Assembly: GCA_019117525.1 (NCBI GenBank)
Contig: DWZO01000041.1
Location: 1-13,014, forward strand
Reading direction: 5' to 3'
Source of the DNA: Allocoprobacillus merdigallinarum
GTDB lineage: Bacteria > Bacillota_I > Bacilli_A > Erysipelotrichales > Coprobacillaceae
Length of the DNA stretch: 13,014 bases
Shown here: piece after piece, positions 12,997 to 13,014 of the stretch
Position numbering within the stretch: position 1 is the stretch's first letter
How the letters are laid out: each line of letters begins with the position of its first letter
Notes under the pieces: generated by a model
The model's database searches: none
Seen by the model: only the letters and a program-made list of their open reading frames with translations
Told to the model about the DNA's origin: nothing
Program-made: the position numbers and the translations under genes

Positions 12997-13014
12997 AATA
13001 TTTTTGTTGATTTT

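Overview
The window looks like part of the chromosome of a low-GC, Gram-positive gut-type Bacillota. An Erysipelotrichia / Coprobacillaceae-like host is my best guess. The pointers are AT-rich genes with strong AGGAGG-type ribosome binding sites, a type III glutamine synthetase, a BirA-controlled bioY, a 6-phospho-beta-glucosidase pair, and YczE-like and VanZ-like membrane proteins. The assignment is an inference from gene content, not from a marker gene.

Left part (about 1-2680): a decayed integrative element. It lies between two diverged 3' halves of tRNA-Arg(CCT), at 113-157 and 2602-2646. Each half begins at the anticodon loop, ends in an encoded CCA, and is followed by an intrinsic terminator. 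Between them are a broken tyrosine integrase (two in-frame stops, one frameshift, altered catalytic histidines) and one intact gene. That gene encodes an ORF6N-domain protein fused to a phospholipase-D-like domain. It sits in a field of related palindromes: three in its leader, one inside its own reading frame, one downstream. Its locus is also bracketed by two near-identical hairpins. This is the least explained part of the window.

Middle part (2680-6190): minus-strand genes. A SAM-dependent methyltransferase has a G7/A9 homopolymer at its ribosome binding site. A bioY-DUF1284 operon is controlled by a clear BirA operator. An orphan OmpR-type response regulator has lost the usual phosphorylation residues. 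This regulator is divergent from glnN across about 390 bp of degenerate repeats carrying a TTTCAT-type palindrome.

Right part (6189-13014): glnN, a GNAT acetyltransferase and a YczE-like membrane protein on the plus strand, each with its own terminator. They converge on a VanZ-like gene and two tandem GH1 6-phospho-beta-glucosidases on the minus strand. The downstream GH1 copy is complete with its own promoter. The upstream copy has lost about 47 N-terminal residues, including the substrate-binding Gln, and has no normal start, so it is probably a pseudogene.

Functionally the host part combines nitrogen assimilation (GlnN), biotin uptake (BioY) and beta-glucoside use (GH1). Nearly every transcription unit is separated by an intrinsic terminator, so most genes appear to be regulated independently.
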